Shown: positions 1 through 11,890, numbered from the stretch's first letter. The stretch: DNA of 64,000 nucleotides from Roridomyces roridus (GCA_029378245.1 JARKIF010000103.1:52733-116732), one strand, 5' to 3'. Numbers and translations: made by a program. The notes: generated from the sequence alone by a model not told the origin.

Positions 1-1434
1 GTTTCGTTTCACATCGAGGTGCCGGCACTATAAATGAATTGTGAGTCGATCCAATGTAATAAGACTCGTAGGATCACAAACCTGCATATTTTCGCAACGT
101 TGCGGCGATCCGGCGTGGTGAATACGGTACTCCTGCGTGAGCGCTTTCATGCGCTCGCCCATGAAACCGAGGAGCGGTCCCAGCGCCTCTTTGATGGTAG
201 GCTGGCCCGCGTGCTGCGCGTACTGCGGTATCTCGCGGGATCCCACCATGGAATGAGCCGCAGCTTCGGCGAAGGAGCGGAATACGAGGTACGGCGGGAG
301 GACCTTGCGCACGATATCCAACGCCAAATCGGCGTCGCTCGACTCGGGGATGAGTGGGAAGGCGGGGCTGCAGTCGAGGAAAGCGAGGAGGAATCCGCCC
401 TTGACTGATCTCACAGCATGCAGATAGGTGTCGCATTCGAAGAAGTGCGCAAAGAACTTGATGCACGAGACGAGCAGCGTGATGAGGTGTTGCGGAGCGT
501 TGGGCGTGATGCGACGCGACAAAGCGACAAAGGCGGTGGTCATGACGGACATGTCCACCGAGTCGAAAAAGGCGCGGCCGAGGGCATCGTTGGGGGAGTG
601 GCAGAACTGGAGAATGAGATCGATGTGCCAGGACAAGCCAAGGGCACCGATCTCCGTGTCCATCCCCTTGATAGCCTTTTTGACCCGCCCCAGCGCCAAC
701 TGAACAACATCGTGGGCGTCTCCCGCAGCTTGGAGAACCCGGTCACGGGTACCGCCTGTCTCGATAATTCCAGCGATTTTGAGGACCATGGAGAGTGTTT
801 CCGTCGAGATTGGCCCCAGCATGATCGATCCAGCCACGATCTTTTCCTCCATCCACAACTTGGTGAGCAGTTCCACGCAGCCGGGAGTGTTGATCATGGC
901 CTTGAGGTATATGTTGAACCGGGAGGCGAGGTAAAAGAACTTGACCACAACGTCGAGGACCGTGCCTCTGCTCCCGCCAGATTGGGCGTCGTAGATGTAT
1001 CGGCACCACTTGATTATGCCTGGCCACGCGCGGAAAACTGCCTGACCATGGGACTCGGCAAATTGAGGATCATCGAGGAGATCGTTCATCGCACTGAATC
1101 CCAGGATGGACATGTGTGCAAAGTCGGCGTCAATGTCCCACTTGCGAGGACGCCCGCGTGTATAGCGGGGCACGTTCTCCTCTCGGAGGTGGGAGAGAAA
1201 GACCTCGACGACGCCCAGTTCGATGGTCTGAGGAACGTGGGCCCAGACTGCAGCAAGCTCGTAGATCGCAGTGTAGCCTGGACCATTCTGCTGGCGCGCC
1301 ATCGCGATGTACTGACAAAGTCGCCGGTCAGAATTGTCTCGGTGGGCTGGGTAGCAAAAGAACACAAGTACCTTGGCTGGTGTGGCACTGATTTTGTTCA
1401 GGAGCTGTTGGTGGTGTTGCGCGTTGGCTGCCAT
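1..1434 (-). CDS. MYND zinc-finger protein, copy A (partial, runs off left edge)
   Basis: Start chosen at the ATG at 1434 (MAANAQHHQQ), because that is where similarity to the other copies in the window begins. Exon 1 is 1434-1372, followed by a 60-nt intron 1371-1312 (donor GTACTT, acceptor TTGTCAG). Exon 2 is 1311-82 and encodes about 410 residues of an all-helical, ARM-like domain opening with YIAMARQQ. It ends in RCENMQ followed by a GT donor at 81. In the paralogues the next exon carries the MYND zinc finger and a C-terminal domain of about 100 aa, so those parts should lie left of the window. MYND fingers usually mediate protein-protein contacts with proline-rich partners; the role of this family is unknown. 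No frame break is seen in the visible part. It lies 3' of copy B on the same strand, consistent with tandem duplication. Confidence 0.75.
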
Positions 1435-1558
1435 CGTGGTGGTGGTTGGCAGACAAAGACAAAAAGAGTTATGTAATAGGGCTGTGCAACGTGTGTGTTC
1501 TGAATATGCCGATCGGCTGATGTTGAATGATCCGGAGGTCACAAAGAGACTAGAGCTC

Positions 1559-1884
1559 GGTTTCGATAAGTTTAAAGTTGGTGAGAACCTCAAGTTCGAA
1601 CTTCGCGGGGAAAAAAATCGAAGCAGGGAATGAAGAGTCCGTAGTTGATTTACTCCACCGTCTTGTCAGCTGTTTGTCAGTCCAGAAACTCCGCCTCTCG
1701 ATCGAAGTCCACATCAGTTCGACCGTCGTCCCAGTGCTCCTCAAACTCTGCACAGGTCATTTGATGACTCTCAAGTCCTCCTCCCATCTTGAATCTTCTT
1801 CCTCATCGAAGAAGTGGGTATCTCCATCTCTCCCGAGAGCCACGCCAGGCGCAGCAATGTTCGTGACGCTAATTAACATTTTCG
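1559..1884 (-). pseudogene. Relic 3' end of a MYND-family gene (tandem duplicate)
   Basis: This roughly 325-bp stretch aligns along its length with 1884-2204, the terminal exon of MYND copy B, in the same orientation. The translated ending SLRSTGTTVELMWT is nearly the same as SLRRTGTTVELMWT in copy B. No upstream coding part is attached, so it is an isolated 3' remnant lying between copy B and copy A. It is probably a by-product of unequal exchange in the tandem array. Confidence 0.65.
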
Positions 1885-1967
1885 GTTTCGATAAGTTCAA
1901 GTTGGTGGGTCAAGTTCAAACGTCTCAGAAAACAATGGAAGAACGTAATGAAGAGTCCTTAGTTAAT

Positions 1968-3959
1968 CTACTCCGTGCTCTTGTCAGTCCAAAAATTTCG
2001 CCTCTCGATCGGAGTCCACATCAACTCGACCGTCGTCCCAGTCCTCCTCAAACTCTGCACAGTCGTCATCCCGACCTGATGAAACTTGTCTACAATCACC
2101 CTCAACTCCTCCTCCCATCTCGAATCTTCCCCCTCCTCAAAGTGGTTATCCCCGTCTGTCGCAAGAGCCACGCCAGGCACAGCAATGTTCTTGACGCTAA
2201 ACGTTTCCGGCACGCGAGTAAAGTCGATACACGGCATCAGGTACTCGTGCGGTATGTTCGGAAAATTGCGCTCCACTATCTCGTGGAAAGCGGCAAAGTT
2301 GACGTCGGTAGTCCATTGAACGAAACCTTGCAGACTGTCGGCATCGCTCTTGGGACGATTCTTGGCAAGATAACCTGTTTATTGAATCAGGCGCAGAAGG
2401 GATTGAATTCCAAATACGAAAATACGCACGCGAACGATCGGTGTTCAGACTCTTGCAGAGGTTGCGATGGGTGGCCTTCCAGTCGAGTTTCTGGCACTCC
2501 GGTGAGCAGTAATACATTGATCGACAACCGTTGCAAATCTTGAATTTGTTCTTTGCATCGAGATGGTGGCACTAGGAATTGTGGTCAGTCAACGTCCCGA
2601 GGGACATCGAAGATTGACATGCACCTTCATATTATCACATCTGCGAGGAGAGCCCTCGTTCTTGATCTCGATTTCACATAAGAGCGCGGGGAGACGCTTC
2701 ACCCGCTGTGAAAAGAAGGGCGCAAAAGCGGCCTGGGTCATGGGTACGGCGAAAAGCCGCGCGTAATGCGGTTCGTCCAACTTCTCCACGAACGGAGTGG
2801 TGGCTTCGAGGAATGAGCGATACACCGTATAGGGAGGGAGGATGTCGTGTACAATGGCGAGTACCCTGTCGATGGTTGCCTGAGACATCCGCGGGAATGC
2901 GGCGCTGCAATCGAGGAAGGCGAGCAAAAAGCCGGCTTTGGCTGCGTGTATGACGGACAGGTAGTCTGAATCGCCGGCCATGTAGATCGAGAAGAAGATT
3001 ATGAACAAATCCAGCAAGGTCACCGCCTCTTCGGTCGGATCCCGAGAGAGGATGAGCGAAAGCGCCACAAAGGCGCTGGTGACGAGCGGGATTCCATCTC
3101 CTGCATATAGAGCCTTGCGTAGAGGGTGGACATTCAGCATGCACAAATGAGTCAAGACGTCGATTTGCGCCGCCAAATTGTACGGCCCGCCGTGGGTATC
3201 GAGGTTCTTGGTGCATTTCTTGACTCGACCCAAGCACAATTGGATGACAAATTCAGCGTCCCCACCGGCAGCCTCGACGACTCGGTCGTAGATGTCCGGA
3301 TCCGTGCTTCCGCGGCAGGCGAAGGTTTTGAGAAGGGACGCCAGCGTCAGGGCCACGCCGATACTCGATGCCGCGGAGCGGGACGCTACAGGCACGTCGT
3401 CCAGAGTCCAGAGCTTCGTGAGAAGTTCCAGACACCCGGGAGTATCGACCATGGGTGTAGAAAAGGTATCGACCTCGCTGAAACTAAAGAAGACCTTGAT
3501 AAGTCCGTCCAAGAACATGCGTTGTCTATCTGGCGGGGAGGAAATGTGGGCGTCGTAGATGTACTGAGACCACTTGTTGATGCCCGGCCACGCCCGAAGA
3601 ATAGCCGTACACTGAGCATCGTATTTGGTGTCTCTTGGGAGCCGTGGGAGGAAAGCAAGAGCTGATAAGGCGAAGAACGCAAAGTCTGCATCGAGTTGCC
3701 ACTGGCGACCGGAGGGTGGCACACTGTCCTCGCGAAGGTGCGAGAGAAAGAGGTCGACGACGCGCAGATCCAAAGTAACAGGGATATCGGTCCAGACCAT
3801 GGAAAGCTCGCGGAGGGCTGTGAAACCCGCTCGGTTTCGCTGGCGTGCTGTCGCGATATACTCGAGACTTTTCAGCACGGAGGTTCAGGTAGAGTGGAGG
3901 GGACTCACTCTGGCGGGTGTAGCACCGACCTTGCGCAGGATATCGTTGCGGTACTCCAT
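1968..3959 (-). CDS. MYND zinc-finger protein, copy B (complete)
   Basis: Best-preserved copy of the family. Start is at 3959 (MEYRNDILRKVGATPAR). Exons are 3959-3909, 3860-2625, 2571-2430 and 2374-1968, with canonical GT-AG introns and no frame break found. Exon 2 encodes about 410 aa of helical ARM-like sequence. The MYND finger is split between exons 2 and 3: RRCDNMK, then C-H-H, then FKICNGC, YYCSPEC, and the closing H and C of THRNLC. The last exon encodes a domain of about 110 aa with the conserved PCIDFTRVPETFSV and ends FWTDKSTE. The family is a basidiomycete lineage-specific MYND group. Function is unknown; a scaffold or regulatory role is only inference from the MYND finger. Confidence 0.8.
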
Positions 3960-4110
3960 GGGTGAGTGGCGGGGGGCGAAAGACAAGTGAAAGAGATGAA
4001 ATGGTCCCGTGATGGCATCATTCCATGATTCCTTTGTTTCCAAAATAATCATGATACGCGAAACGCGCAGAACAAATGTATACGATAAAGACTAGACCGT
4101 CACCACACCC

Positions 4111-5881
4111 CTATACAAGTATCAGCAAATCTGTTCGAATACGGTCGAAACAAACGGACCTATCTCCTCGGGCGTCCTTCAACTCAGGCGGATTCTCTTC
4201 TTCATCGTGAGCAATCGTGTCTCGCGTAATTACAATAACGGGACCAGTGCGCTGATCATGAGTGACACCAACATCTCTGCCCGACTCCATCCCGCGCAAG
4301 AAGCTGAGCTGCAAGTCCCCATTATGGCTGCTTTGAATCGGTGCTGAACGCCCACCGAGGATGTTGAAGCGCGAGTTCAAGACGACAAGGATGGTGTTCG
4401 CATAAAGAAGGGGCATGATCGCAATCGACGGCGCGTAGTACACTCGACCTGGGAAGGCGACGAACAGGATGAGAGCTGTGACCGCCATGAAAGCTGGGTG
4501 AGTGAGGTGACATCAGTGATTGGTTTGAGCGTGGAATGAATCAACTCGAGAGCACCCACCGGTCAAGGACCTGTCTCGATTATCAAGCGGACCAATTTGT
4601 GTTGTAGGAGAACCGATCGTACATGTGATCGTGTTCAAACACACACCCTGGTTTTCTCATTCATATTCTACTTGTCCTCAACATTCTTATTACTTATTCC
4701 ACAGATCCTAATTGGTTTTCCCTATCTCTATTTCCACTCCCCTATGTGACTATGTCAACCATTGCCCTGTTTCACTCCCTACTTATTTCATATCATAGAT
4801 AAGTAGCACGTATAAATACGAACCTACCTCGATGAATATACCTTACCTGATCTTCATCTCACAATAATTTGGAGACTACAACGCGGGTTTGACGGAATTG
4901 GGGGTCGTAAGAGTGAAGCTGAAATCGTTTCTCTGAGCTGGGGGATACGGCAGAAACCTTGGAAAACGCACGTAAAATGTCATGAAAGCTGCTATCACGA
5001 CGTCGGTAAACGCAGAGACACTGAGCCATATCTGCAGAAAGGTTGGACTGTGAACAGTGAGCTGATATGCGTAATAGACCGCTACAGACCCCAAATACCA
5101 CCGAAATGGATAGGTTGCCATTCAGGTTTACATTGGAAGCTGTGTAGGCGAAATCGCGGGATGCTCAGCACGGGAAACGTCATTACGAACCTCGAATCGT
5201 CAGGACCCCAGCAACAAATGCACTGACACTACTCCCCAGTGCAAGCTGGGCACCGATTCGCTTTAATCACGAGGATCTGTGCCGTACCAATACACTCACC
5301 AGGAGAATCACACCCGGGACCACTCGAGATTTTGAAAGCACGCGCAGACGATATGCGTAAAACCCTTGACCAAGAAAAGCGACTGTGCATTCATCGTAAG
5401 TCTGCGACACGGTCAAGCTACACTGTGAAGACCTACCTATACCACTGAAGATAGAGAGCAGCCACGCAGACCTGACCGCAGCGAGAGCCGATAATTCGCC
5501 GAAACCGTATCCGAATGTCCCGAATGCATCTCGAATGGCGAGGACTACTTCCACAGACTCGATGATGAACACAGTGTATACCAGAGCCTTGGTGGCCATC
5601 TTGTCTGCGGGGAAGGCTTGATAGTACAGATCTGAACGAATCAGCGCGCGAGACCGAAATCCTTGACGCCGAGGGCGTACAAACTTGGATGGTCAACACA
5701 GCGAAGAGCGTTGGGACGGATAAATATGCCATGATCTGGAACTTCACTTGAGTCTTTGTACTGCAGTTTCAATAGTAGACGAACCATTGGTCCAGAACTG
5801 CGACAGGGTCACTAGACTCTGAGGAGCCGGTAGTACTCACAACTCGACAATGTTGAGCTCTGGTGTGGAAGAGACAGACAT
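4111..5881 (-). CDS. Seven-transmembrane protein, DUF6534 type (gene A)
   Basis: Membrane protein of the basidiomycete DUF6534-like 7-TM family; no ligand or reaction is known. Start is proposed at 5881 (MSVSSTPELNIVEL). Recognisable blocks in order on the minus strand are AYLSVPTLFAVLTIQV (TM2-like), MATKALVYTVFIIESVEVVL (near 5540-5599), LSVSAFTDVVIAAFMTFYVR (near 5000-5060), HKLVRLIIETG (near 4580-4610) joined by a GT-AG intron to FMAVTALILFVAFPGRV, and the family hallmark LLYANTILVVLNSR before a hydrophilic tail ending at 4111. Several short introns are needed, plus one longer one of about 250 bp around 4620-4870 that contains nothing recognisable. A paralogue lies directly upstream on the same strand. 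Exact exon limits are approximate. Confidence 0.7.
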
Positions 5882-6480
5882 GCTGAGGCGGGGGGAGAAA
5901 ATTGTGGCGTGGGTATCGGCAAGAGTGCTTATGAGCGGGAGGAACGGACCTCTGGGAGAGAAACTGTCCCATCTTGTTCGTTGTGATCATGCGACGCACC
6001 GGAATAAGTCGCTGTCGATGGAGAGTCCCGACGACGATGGATATGAAGAAGCATGAGAAACATCTGTAACATCTGTGAGTCGATGGAGTCGAAGAGACGC
6101 TCGCCAAGGAGCTAAGAAAAGTCATCCAGCATCTGTTGACAATCTTGAATCTGTCATTGCGCAGATACTCTCCCGCAGATGTAATAGATCTCGTTGCCAT
6201 CTTTACACGATTGCGACGCTTGGGAGGTGAGGCGTATCGGCGATAGACCAGGTGAGATTGATGTAGAAGGAAGCAAAAGAGGATTTCAAAACTCCGCTCT
6301 ACGTGACATGTGATGTGATGTCATGCTCGGCCGAAGTGAGCCGACAACTGAAGACGGGTTTCGATTCTCTGCGGATTCACTCAAAAGCCACACTCTGTTG
6401 CCCTTCGGTAAAAGGCTCCATCAAATACATACGAGAATACATCAGAGTTTTTCCAAACTAACCTCCCAGCAAGCTATCCA

Positions 6481-8023
6481 CTATGCCGGATATTTATCGT
6501 CCTCTCTCAAGTTCCCTGAAACCTCCCTCAACGGAGAGGGCAACACCGAAACATTTGCACCGGAAATGTCGGTCGGCGACAAATTGATGGTAGCCCCTTC
6601 GATGACGAGTCTTTCCATCCTGTGAGCCCCGGATCCGGCGACTCCGAGTACCAGGGACACGCTGGTGTGAGGTTCGTCTGTGTCACGGAAGCGGATCCGG
6701 CCGTTGAGTCTGTGAATGCTGTGAATGAGATTTCGATTTGGGGATGATTCGGAGTGTACACTGCGAGCATCGAGATTGAGAACACTATCCAAGGTTTAAT
6801 CGAAGGAGGCCGGGCCCAGGAGAGTGTTATGGGACTCACATTTTGGTTCGACAAGATACAACGCTCCCCATACAACTAATCACCATGATCAGAAGATGCC
6901 GCGGAGTCAATTCGAATAGAACTTACGATCGTCGCGAGTGCGAAACTAACAGAGCAAATGTATCAGAGTTCGCTCTGTCATAATCCGAGGCTGGGCTGAC
7001 CATTATTGGCACCAGAATACCGCAAACGCTAGCAGTAGTTTAGTAGATGCATGTCCCAGAAGAATGCAGGTATACCTAGTCACAAACGTCGTCTCTGCGA
7101 AGGATTCATCAATTGTGTCTCGTGAAAAGCATTGAACGGGCTTACCGACGGCCCAAAGCATCAGAGTATCCACGATCTTTCGAGTCCTTTAGCGCATATA
7201 AACCCGGAACCAGGCTAACGGGGGAAGGTGGTTCAACACACCTATTGAACTGAACTCCCTCCCTCCGAATCTTCCACAGACAGTATGACATCGACATGCA
7301 TATGGCAATGTCCGCCGCCGGCCCTGTCGTATTTGCGATAATCATGATCCAGTAAACCTTTTGGCGCAGAATGACGAAGCCTTCGGGGTACTTCCAGAAG
7401 CTTGCCATGAGCATGATGTCAAAGACGAAGCGGACGACGGTAAGTGTGATGCAAGGGAGGAAGAGGAGGAGGCTTCCGGAGAGGGAGAAGATGCGGTGGG
7501 AGAAGAAGAGCTAAATGTGTTTGGTGAGTATCAAAATGGGAGGGACTCGGATGCGCGTCGGCGTACCTGGACAAGCGCGAAAACGAATGCTGCAAAGAAT
7601 ACCGAAACGATCAAAGCCTGAGGTGGGATCAACAATCTGGTTTGAGGCTCGTTGAACGTCGTGACGCTCCAGAAGTAGATCTACTGCCGAGTCAGCTACG
7701 TCAAGAAGAACATGATCTGGGCTTTTACCGACTGGATGGAGCACAGGGTATGTCCGAGATCGAGGCACCTAAAAATTAGAGTCAAATTGCCAATGATACT
7801 GAATGCGAGCACCAGAGTAAAGTAACCTGCAGTCACTATTAGTGCGCACAAGACACGAGTCAGGGAAACATACGATGCTCTTGAGAGTTCTCGAGTCATC
7901 AGGAAACTGGCGGTAATAGTTGAACACCTGGAGGGTCAAGATTCCGAAGAGGAATGACCCAGCAGTGGCGCCCATCTCCATTGCACCCAGCGTTCCGGCC
8001 ACAGGGAATGTTAAATTACTCAT
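6481..8023 (-). CDS. Seven-transmembrane protein, DUF6534 type (gene B)
   Basis: Second 7-TM gene, head-to-tail with the one at 4.1-5.9 kb. Start at 8023 (MSNLTFPVAGTLGAMEMG) leads into TM1 and the typical SFLFGILTLQVFNYYRQFP, followed by a donor. Around 7290-7380 the block PAADIAICMSMSYCLWKIRR is the family's TM5-loop signature. Near 6860 ALYLVEPK precedes a short intron and the final exon VLNLDARSVHSE, which corresponds to the usual NSLLATLNAR ending. The tail is hydrophilic and stops at 6481. Intron boundaries in the middle were not all resolved. Tandem placement with gene A suggests local duplication followed by strong divergence. Confidence 0.6.
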
Positions 8024-8029
8024 AAGGAA

Positions 8030-9220
8030 GGGAAGAATGGAGAGATCCCATTGCCTCCAGTCGCCCCTTATATGGAGAGGCGCCAGTGAGTAGCCTATAA
8101 TAGTTGGCCGGGAGAATCTTCTCCTGAATGCGGGAGAAGGACAGCATTGCTGTGGAACTTTTCTAAAACGAGAGTCATTTCTCGACGGCGTTTGATGTCC
8201 AACACCGCGGTGCGGTTATTGGGCAGTTCGGAGGCTTTGTACACTCGAACTCACCTCACCGGGGTGATTCCGCTTCTACGCCCACTATACAGCCTCTATC
8301 AAGTTCCGATCGGCTCGAAGATGGCCAAATCCTGAACTTGGTATCTTATTCTCCATTGCAGATAATCAATCGACGGCGTCCCGCTTATCTATAGCTCTGC
8401 CATCTCATGAGACAGACCCACTAAGACTCGGGCGAGGAGCCCTCAATTACAGAGGGTGGGCTGAGTGGAGTGAAGGTACGCGACGCGATGCCGGTGGTTG
8501 GGGGAGAAACGCGCTGCTGTGGAAATCCATTTGTCAGACGATAAAAGACAGACCGCCGTGGAAGTCAGCAGGACATAGACAGAATCCGAATAGAACGGAA
8601 GGTTCCCAAGGTCCGTAGCTGCCCAGCTCATCAACAGGTAACGCTCATTCACCGACCGGTTTCAGACGTGCCCAACCGCGCAGGAAGCAGCCCATCTCTT
8701 CCGGCTTATCGACAAAATATCGGCAATGAATCGTCTCAGCGCCTCCATCTCTTCGAAAGCGCCGAGTGTAAGGGATCGAGTGGAGCAAATGGGCCATGGC
8801 TGTATATCCAAGTCGCGGGGTGGAAACGCGAGTGCAGGCCGAATAACACTGAACCTTCGGATTCCACGAGGAAGTGAGGCTCTTCAGAGCGGGCGTACGA
8901 TGGCTGAGATGGTGGGAGTCGTGGTCAAGAGGGGATTGATGGAGATGATCGCCATTGATCGGTGATCCGACTCCTTACACAATATTCTCCATCCCATCCA
9001 AGTTCATGAATGTTTAAAATAGTGGCGATATAAGCTGTACAAAGCGATTGCACCTGGCCGGGAAAAGATCATTTAAAGAGAAAACAATTGTCAAGACATG
9101 TTCATAGCCTCTCGTGGATTTGAACCAAAGGAGGCTCCCCCCGAGGCTGGTTCCAAATGCAATGCGATTATTCCGGATGTGTACATTTATATATGTGCGT
9201 CGTAATCATGACCTCTCACC
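8030..9220. other. Intergenic, no confident gene
   Basis: Only short open frames in all six frames. On the minus strand near 8680-8800 one frame reads as a helical fragment (GAFEEMEALRRFIADILSIS) but has no start, no family and no convincing exon partners. A gene relic is possible; nothing firm can be said. Confidence 0.4.
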
Positions 9221-9226
9221 CAACGT

Positions 9227-9694
9227 TTACTTCTTCACAACAGCGCTGACGGTGAACAAGAACCCGTCGCTGCCCTGCGACTTGGAGCTCGCAAGGAGTT
9301 GTTGGACGGAGCCATCACCGGCGAAGCCAAGCAGAGCCTCGGCGCTCTATTCAATCCGATCAGTAAATGGAACAGCAGAGAGGGACGCAGGACGTACGGC
9401 GAACTCGGCCTCAATGACGATGGTGTTGGGAGCCGGGGGGAGGGCAGCGGCGTGCTTGACCTCGACGCTTCCGAGCTTGGACGCGAGCTCGTCGCTGGGG
9501 ATGAGCTGCCAATATTTGTATTAGTCTGAGATCCCCAGAATTGAGAGCGGATGGCTCACGAGGGTGTATTTAGCGATGACCGAAGAGGCGGGGAGCGCGA
9601 GGAGGGTGTCGGCGAGGCCCTGGACGGTGGCGGACCAGTCGGCAGGGGAGACACCGGCAGGGGCAGTGGCGATTCCAACAGCACGGACAGACAT
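9227..9694 (-). CDS. Small conserved-looking protein, 120 aa, three exons
   Basis: Resolved by splicing rather than by a long open frame. Start at 9694 (MSVRAVGIATAPAGVSPADW); exon 1 encodes 45 aa to IAKYTL, then a GTGAGC...CAG intron. Exon 2 encodes 36 aa (LIPSDELASKLGSVEVKHAA to EAEFA), then a GTACGT...TAG intron. Exon 3 encodes 39 aa (SAEALLGFAGDGSVQQLLAS to SAVVKK) and stops at 9227. All junctions are in phase 0. A TATA box lies about 93 bp upstream of the ATG. No signal peptide or membrane segment; the protein is alanine-rich and looks cytosolic and globular. Family not recognised; an alpha/beta fold is possible but unproven. Third codon positions are strongly C/G-biased, as in well-expressed fungal genes. 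Confidence 0.65.
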
Positions 9695-9786
9695 TATTGT
9701 TTAGTTTGAAAGGGGTGGTAAGAGAGGTGGTTTGGAAGAGAGTAGTCGAAAGGCGGATGATGATGATACTGGCTGAACGCTGGGAG

Positions 9787-9794
9787 TTTATATA
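9787..9794 (-). promoter_or_regulatory. TATA box of the 120-aa gene
   Basis: TATATAAA on the minus strand, about 93 bp upstream of the ATG at 9694. Spacing fits a fungal core promoter with a leader of about 60 nt. Confidence 0.5.
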
Positions 9795-9799
9795 CGGTT

Positions 9800-10333
9800 C
9801 AGAGAGGACCTTCCGCATGCAGCCCGCAGGAGGATTGCGTCACGATTTGCATGGGTGTTCGCTCTGATGGTTGTCGTGTTGAACGTGAGTCCATCAGCGG
9901 TGTTGCAATCGGTCCTGCTTCTGTTGCACTGCATCGACGCTTCCGCAACGGCCGTACTAGGTCCTTGTCAATCTCCGTCCGAATTCCCGATGCTTGCGTG
10001 ATACGACGACAATAAGGCGGGCCGTCGTCGGTGTCAACCCACAGTTTTCGTCGCTCCAAGCTGGATAGAAAGAAATTCGTTGTCGAGCAGTCCAGATCGT
10101 GTTAAACGAGAAACGCTTGACGGTTTTGTTGGGTCTTGGATTCACCGATTTACATTACACAAGATCCCAGCGAAACCCTACAAATCTACCGCCCACTCCA
10201 ATAGATCCCAAAATCAACCATCGACATACAATCTAACAGGATCCTCACCGACCAAGCATGAACCACTGTCCGCCTCCCGCTCCGCGTTGCCAATACTGGT
10301 TATCTGTCCGATACTATCAGCAACTTCGGAAAA
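9800..10333. other. Intergenic, promoter side of the 120-aa gene
   Basis: No family or splice-compatible exon set recognised on either strand. It presumably holds upstream regulatory sequence of the minus-strand gene at 9.2-9.7 kb. Confidence 0.4.
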
Positions 10334-11029
10334 TCAAAAGAGACTGCACGCACGCAACCGACTGGCCACAAGCGTCGGACACAACTGGCTCCACGCAGCC
10401 AACATCGCCGCATCCTGCTGCGCAAAGCCCCCCTCCGCCGGAGGCCGAGACGGGTCCAACAAGTCCGCGGAATTATTCAGGTTGAGCGTCGTCAGGAAGG
10501 GCAAGTGGCTGAGGCACGAGGAGATGGCTGTTGCAACGTTCTACAGATTATACTTGTTCAATTTCATGAGAGGAGTCAAGGCATGAAAACGAACCGGATG
10601 CAATCGACTCGGTGCCTGCAAGACCGGCCCAATTTCAAGCGTCCGGAGGTGGGGAAGCACGCGCGCCAGAGCGGGTATCACCTCTGCACCAAACGCATCG
10701 CCAAGAATACACAATTTGAGCTCGAGTTGCGACGCCTGGGCAAGCGCATTGGCAAGTCGATGCACCAGAATGTCCCGTCGGTCTGTGCCAGTGGAGCGAG
10801 GGATATCCCAGAACGTTGCATGTGTGAGGGTGCGGTTGCGAATGGCGAGGCGGAGGAAGTACGAGTAGGAGCCCGAGTAAGATTGAAATCCAGGGAGAGG
10901 TACGAGGGGCAGTGGCGTCGCAAATTCGTTGGAAGTGGTGGGTGGATTGTCACATTGGTACAAGTGCGGACGGATGATACATAGCTCTGGCGAGGTGCAC
11001 TGAGTATATTTAACTTGTGTTTCCAGCAC
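10334..11029 (-). pseudogene. F-box/LRR-type protein fragment with in-frame stop
   Basis: Leucine-rich repeat-like sequence typical of the C-terminal half of basidiomycete F-box proteins. From 11029 it reads through LELKLCILGDAFGAEVIPAL and LPHLRTLEIG to MKLNKYNL, then TAG. The same frame continues directly with NVATAISSCLSHLPFLTTLN and SQLCPTLVASR to a stop at 10334. A single nonsense change, a tryptophan-like codon to TAG near 10541, therefore appears to interrupt the repeat region. No F-box is found upstream, so this is a truncated, decayed copy. In a living gene the F-box would bind Skp1 and the LRR region a substrate. Confidence 0.5.
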
Positions 11030-11204
11030 CTCGGAGAGTCAAATCTGTTGGCTGTTATTGGGATGGAGGGGAGACGCCCCAGGTACAGCCCAGGTACGGA
11101 GATTATGAGTGAAGTGCTGAGAAAAGGACTGGGAGCGAATAGGGTTCCGTATTCCGTGGCCGCCATTGTAAAAAGGTTATGTCGCATAGATTGAAGAACA
11201 ATAG

Positions 11205-11272
11205 CGCTGTCAGGAGTCGAACCTGGATACATGAAAGACCGTGAGTGAAGCATCCGTGCGACTCCAACAGCG
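11205..11272 (-). pseudogene. tRNA-like relic 1
   Basis: 68 nt. The T-arm/B-box GGTTCGACTCC is exact at 11213-11223 (minus), and the ends pair as CGCTGT/ACAGCG like an acceptor stem. The D and anticodon arms do not fold convincingly. First of three relics spaced about 177 bp apart. Confidence 0.5.
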
Positions 11273-11381
11273 AATTTGGCTTCCCGATGGTCAGTTCTTC
11301 GACGTAATAATACCCAAATACTGCGATTAAAGGTTCGGTGACGCAAAATCTGAAAAAGAATTGGAGTAACGTTTTATCAAG

Positions 11382-11469
11382 GGCACCGGAGGAATCGAAC
11401 CGCCTTCTGACTCGGACATGATATGCAGTGCCAACAGCGCAGACTCAGACTGGCTAATGAGGTGGTGCC
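11382..11469 (-). pseudogene. tRNA-like relic 2
   Basis: 88 nt. Exact B-box GGTTCGATTCC at 11391-11401 (minus) and paired ends GGCACC/GGTGCC. An A-box-like TAGCCAGTCTGAG is present. The extra length resembles an intron or long variable arm, but no valid anticodon arm is seen. Confidence 0.45.
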
Positions 11470-11556
11470 TCGAACTGTGCAGTAGGGTAAGGGGATGCTA
11501 CAGCAACGGGGAAAACGACGCAATCAAAAAAGGGAAGAACGCCCAATGCCTCATAA

Positions 11557-11620
11557 ATCCCGCAGAGGAATCGAACCACCGTCAAGTTCTGGATGGCACG
11601 TCTAAGGATGCAATGGGTAT
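11557..11620 (-). pseudogene. tRNA-like relic 3
   Basis: Exact B-box GGTTCGATTCC at 11567-11577 (minus), A-box-like TTGCATCCTTAGACGTGC, and only partly pairing ends. Decayed. Confidence 0.4.
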
Positions 11621-11890
11621 CGTGAATCACTCCATGTACTGCCAGTTGAAGGGCGAGAACGCAGAAGCGACGTCGACAACTCTCGGATGTCTATTCAAAT
11701 TGAAACACTCCGTCAAAGAAAGACAGGGGCAATCGGCGTTCTAAAGCTGTACTGAGGATGAGACACGCGGATGTAAGACCAGGGGATTCGTTCCTTCATT
11801 ATCAGGTATCTACATACTTCGTAAGAATTATAACCGTAATGTCTATCCGTTTTGTGATGTTGTTACAATGCATATCCCGCCCATCCCGCT

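Noticed and set aside
418..1476. 352-codon plus-strand open frame
   Set aside because: Exactly antisense to MYND copy A, with no family motifs. The minus strand has paralogue support and proper introns.
11205..11469. Intact tRNA genes
   Set aside because: T-arm and end pairing are present, but D and anticodon arms do not fold and no valid anticodon loop was found, so they were called relics.
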